DNA from: Phenylobacterium sp.
Lineage (GTDB): Bacteria > Pseudomonadota > Alphaproteobacteria > Caulobacterales > Caulobacteraceae
Length of the DNA: 7,234 nt
Assembly: GCA_028291285.1 (NCBI GenBank)
Contig: JAQGIJ010000001.1
Location: 1 to 7,234 of the forward strand
Direction of reading: 5' to 3'
Numbering within the stretch: position 1 is the stretch's first letter; the number at the start of each line of letters is the position of its first letter. Under the pieces are notes generated by a model. It was not told the origin of the DNA. It saw nothing but the letters and a program-made list of their open reading frames with translations, and did not search any database. Positions 6,314 through 7,234 of this stretch are shown here, one piece after another. The position numbers were made by a program, and so were the translations under genes.

Positions 6314-6330
6314 GATTAAGCTTTCGGTAA
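6314..6330 (-). promoter_or_regulatory. Candidate rodZ promoter -10 overlapping a CtrA-like box
   Basis: The minus strand carries GCTTAATC (6321-6314), 7 of 8 matches to the Caulobacter housekeeping -10 GCTANAWC; transcription would start near 6307, leaving a leader of about 70 nt. No convincing -35 lies at the right spacing. Overlapping it, the plus strand reads TTAA (6316-6319), seven bases, GTAA (6327-6330), one mismatch from the CtrA consensus TTAA-N7-TTAA. A regulator binding here would cover the core promoter. Weak -35 sequence plus an overlapping activator box is a pattern seen at CtrA-dependent promoters. All of this is pattern matching. Confidence 0.35.
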
Positions 6331-6355
6331 CATGGCCTTATCGAGGCGGCCAATG
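6331..6355 (-). terminator. Weak terminator-like hairpin after ptsP
   Basis: About 30 bp beyond the ptsP stop, CAT-GGCC (6331-6337) can pair with GGCC-ATG (6348-6355, one bulged base) around a 10-base loop; on the minus strand only TT follows. It may help stop ptsP transcription before the rodZ promoter candidate, but the missing T run makes this doubtful. Confidence 0.2.
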
Positions 6356-6386
6356 CGGTGTTCGGTCACGTCGCGCCGATTATTGT

Positions 6387-7234
6387 TCACACCGCCAGGT
6401 AGATCTTCCGCGCCAGGGTCTCGATCTCGTTGCGGACCGAACCTGCGGCCCCCTTCAACAGGGCCGAAACCCCGCGCCGCGCCGCCTCGCGGTCGCAGGA
6501 GAGCACCATCTGCTTCACCGGGCCGATGCCGGCGGGCGGCATGGAGAGGCGCTCGAAGCCCAGCGCCACCAGGGTGAAGGCCTCCAGCGGCCGGCCGGCC
6601 ATTTCGCCGCAGACGCTGACCGGGGTGCCGGTCTCGGCGCAGGCCCGCTGAATGGTCTCCAGCGCCCGCAGCGCCGGCGGCGAAAGCGGATCGTAGCGGT
6701 CCGAGACCCTCGGGTTCCCGCGGTCGGCGGCGAACATGTACTGCATCAGGTCGTTGGTGCCGACGGAGACGAAGTCGGTCATCGGCAGCAGGGCGTCGAG
6801 GTGCCAGACCAGCGACGGCGCCTCGATCATGGCGCCGACGTCGAGCCTGGACGGCGCCTTGCGCCCACGGCGGAGCGCCCAGGCCACCTCGTGGTCGACG
6901 AGCGCGCGGGCGGCGCGGAACTCGTCGACGCTGGCCACCAGCGGGAACATGATCCTGAGCGGCCGGCCGCGGGCGGCCGCGATCAGGGCCCGCAGCTGCA
7001 GGCGCAGCAGGGCCGGGCGGTCGAGGCCCATGCGGATGGCCCGCCAGCCGAGCGCCGGGTTCTCCTCCCGCTCCGCCTCCAGGTAGGGCAGCACCTTGTC
7101 GCCGCCGAGATCCAGGGTGCGGAAGGTCACCGGCCGCTCGCCGGCCGCGTCCATCACCCGCTCGTAGAGCGCGGTCTGGGCGTTGAAGCGCGGCATCTCC
7201 TCGGCGACCATGAACTGGAACTCGGTGCGGAACA
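6387..7234 (-). CDS. ptsP: Phosphoenolpyruvate-protein phosphotransferase, enzyme I Ntr (C-terminal part, 5' end outside window)
   Basis: The frame is open to the right edge, so only the C-terminal 282 or so residues are visible; an internal ATG at 7211 is not the true start, since the residues before it (FRTEFQFM) belong to the enzyme I consensus. This is the PEP-binding TIM-barrel domain. Counting from that Met, RTLDLGGDK (31-39), NPALGWRAIRM (51-61), IMFPLVASVDEF (87-98), GAMIEAP (126-132), VGTNDLMQYMF (150-160) and the active-site VCGEMAG (200-206) with Cys201 are all present. Enzyme I takes the phosphoryl group from PEP onto histidine and passes it to an HPr-type protein. The N-terminal GAF domain expected of PtsP and the phosphohistidine domain lie outside the window, so the Ntr assignment over sugar-type PtsI rests on neighbourhood (ptsP next to rodZ-ispG, as I recall for Caulobacterales) and sequence style. 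The stop is followed by a 151-bp regulatory-looking spacer, so ptsP is probably transcribed apart from rodZ. Confidence 0.92.
   Translation of the reverse strand, partial: FRTEFQFMVAEEMPRFNAQTALYERVMDAAGERPVTFRTLDLGGDKVLPYLEAEREENPALGWRAIRMGLDRPALLRLQLRALIAAARGRPLRIMFPLVASVDEFRAARALVDHEVAWALRRGRKAPSRLDVGAMIEAPSLVWHLDALLPMTDFVSVGTNDLMQYMFAADRGNPRVSDRYDPLSPPALRALETIQRACAETGTPVSVCGEMAGRPLEAFTLVALGFERLSMPPAGIGPVKQMVLSCDREAARRGVSALLKGAAGSVRNEIETLARKIYLAV

Overview
This 7.2 kb, GC-rich window is an ordinary-looking bacterial chromosomal segment in which every supported gene lies on the minus strand. Protein style, gene order (ptsP, rodZ, ispG), GC-rich codon use and a CtrA-like box in one spacer suggest an alphaproteobacterium, most likely Caulobacterales (Caulobacter/Phenylobacterium-like). 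The taxon is an inference from sequence style, not a database result.

Read in the direction of transcription (high to low coordinates), the window opens with the C-terminal half of ptsP, enzyme I of the nitrogen-type phosphotransferase system, cut by the window edge. A 151-bp spacer follows, holding a possible weak terminator, a candidate promoter overlapping a CtrA-like motif, and a perfect 6-bp inverted repeat. Next is a rodZ-like gene (cytoplasmic helix-turn-helix domain, one membrane segment, periplasmic C-terminal domain) for cell-shape control. After an 88-bp spacer comes a tight isoprenoid operon: ispG (late MEP pathway), ispA (short-chain prenyl diphosphate synthase) 3 nt after the ispG stop, and dxs (first MEP enzyme), whose longest reading frame begins directly after the ispA stop. 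Five bases after dxs comes a secreted MlaC/Ttg2D-family lipid-binding protein that resembles HpnM of hopanoid clusters. A hairpin with a short T run lies just after that gene. The last feature is the N-terminal part of an ECF sigma factor, truncated by the left edge.

The genes share an envelope-lipid theme. DXS and IspG bracket the pathway from pyruvate and glyceraldehyde 3-phosphate towards IPP/DMAPP, IspA condenses these to farnesyl diphosphate (precursor of undecaprenyl phosphate, quinones and hopanoids or carotenoids), and the MlaC/HpnM-like protein probably carries a lipid across the periplasm. RodZ organises the wall-synthesis machinery that uses undecaprenyl phosphate. PtsP and the ECF sigma factor are likely separate units.

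I found no mobile element, CRISPR array, tRNA or rRNA, and no convincing unknown system. The points worth checking are regulatory: two competing starts and an SD-masking hairpin at dxs, a strong Shine-Dalgarno in front of a three-codon minigene upstream of ispG, a possibly near-leaderless ispG transcript, a CtrA-like site before rodZ, and the joining of ispG to ispA-dxs in one reading register.
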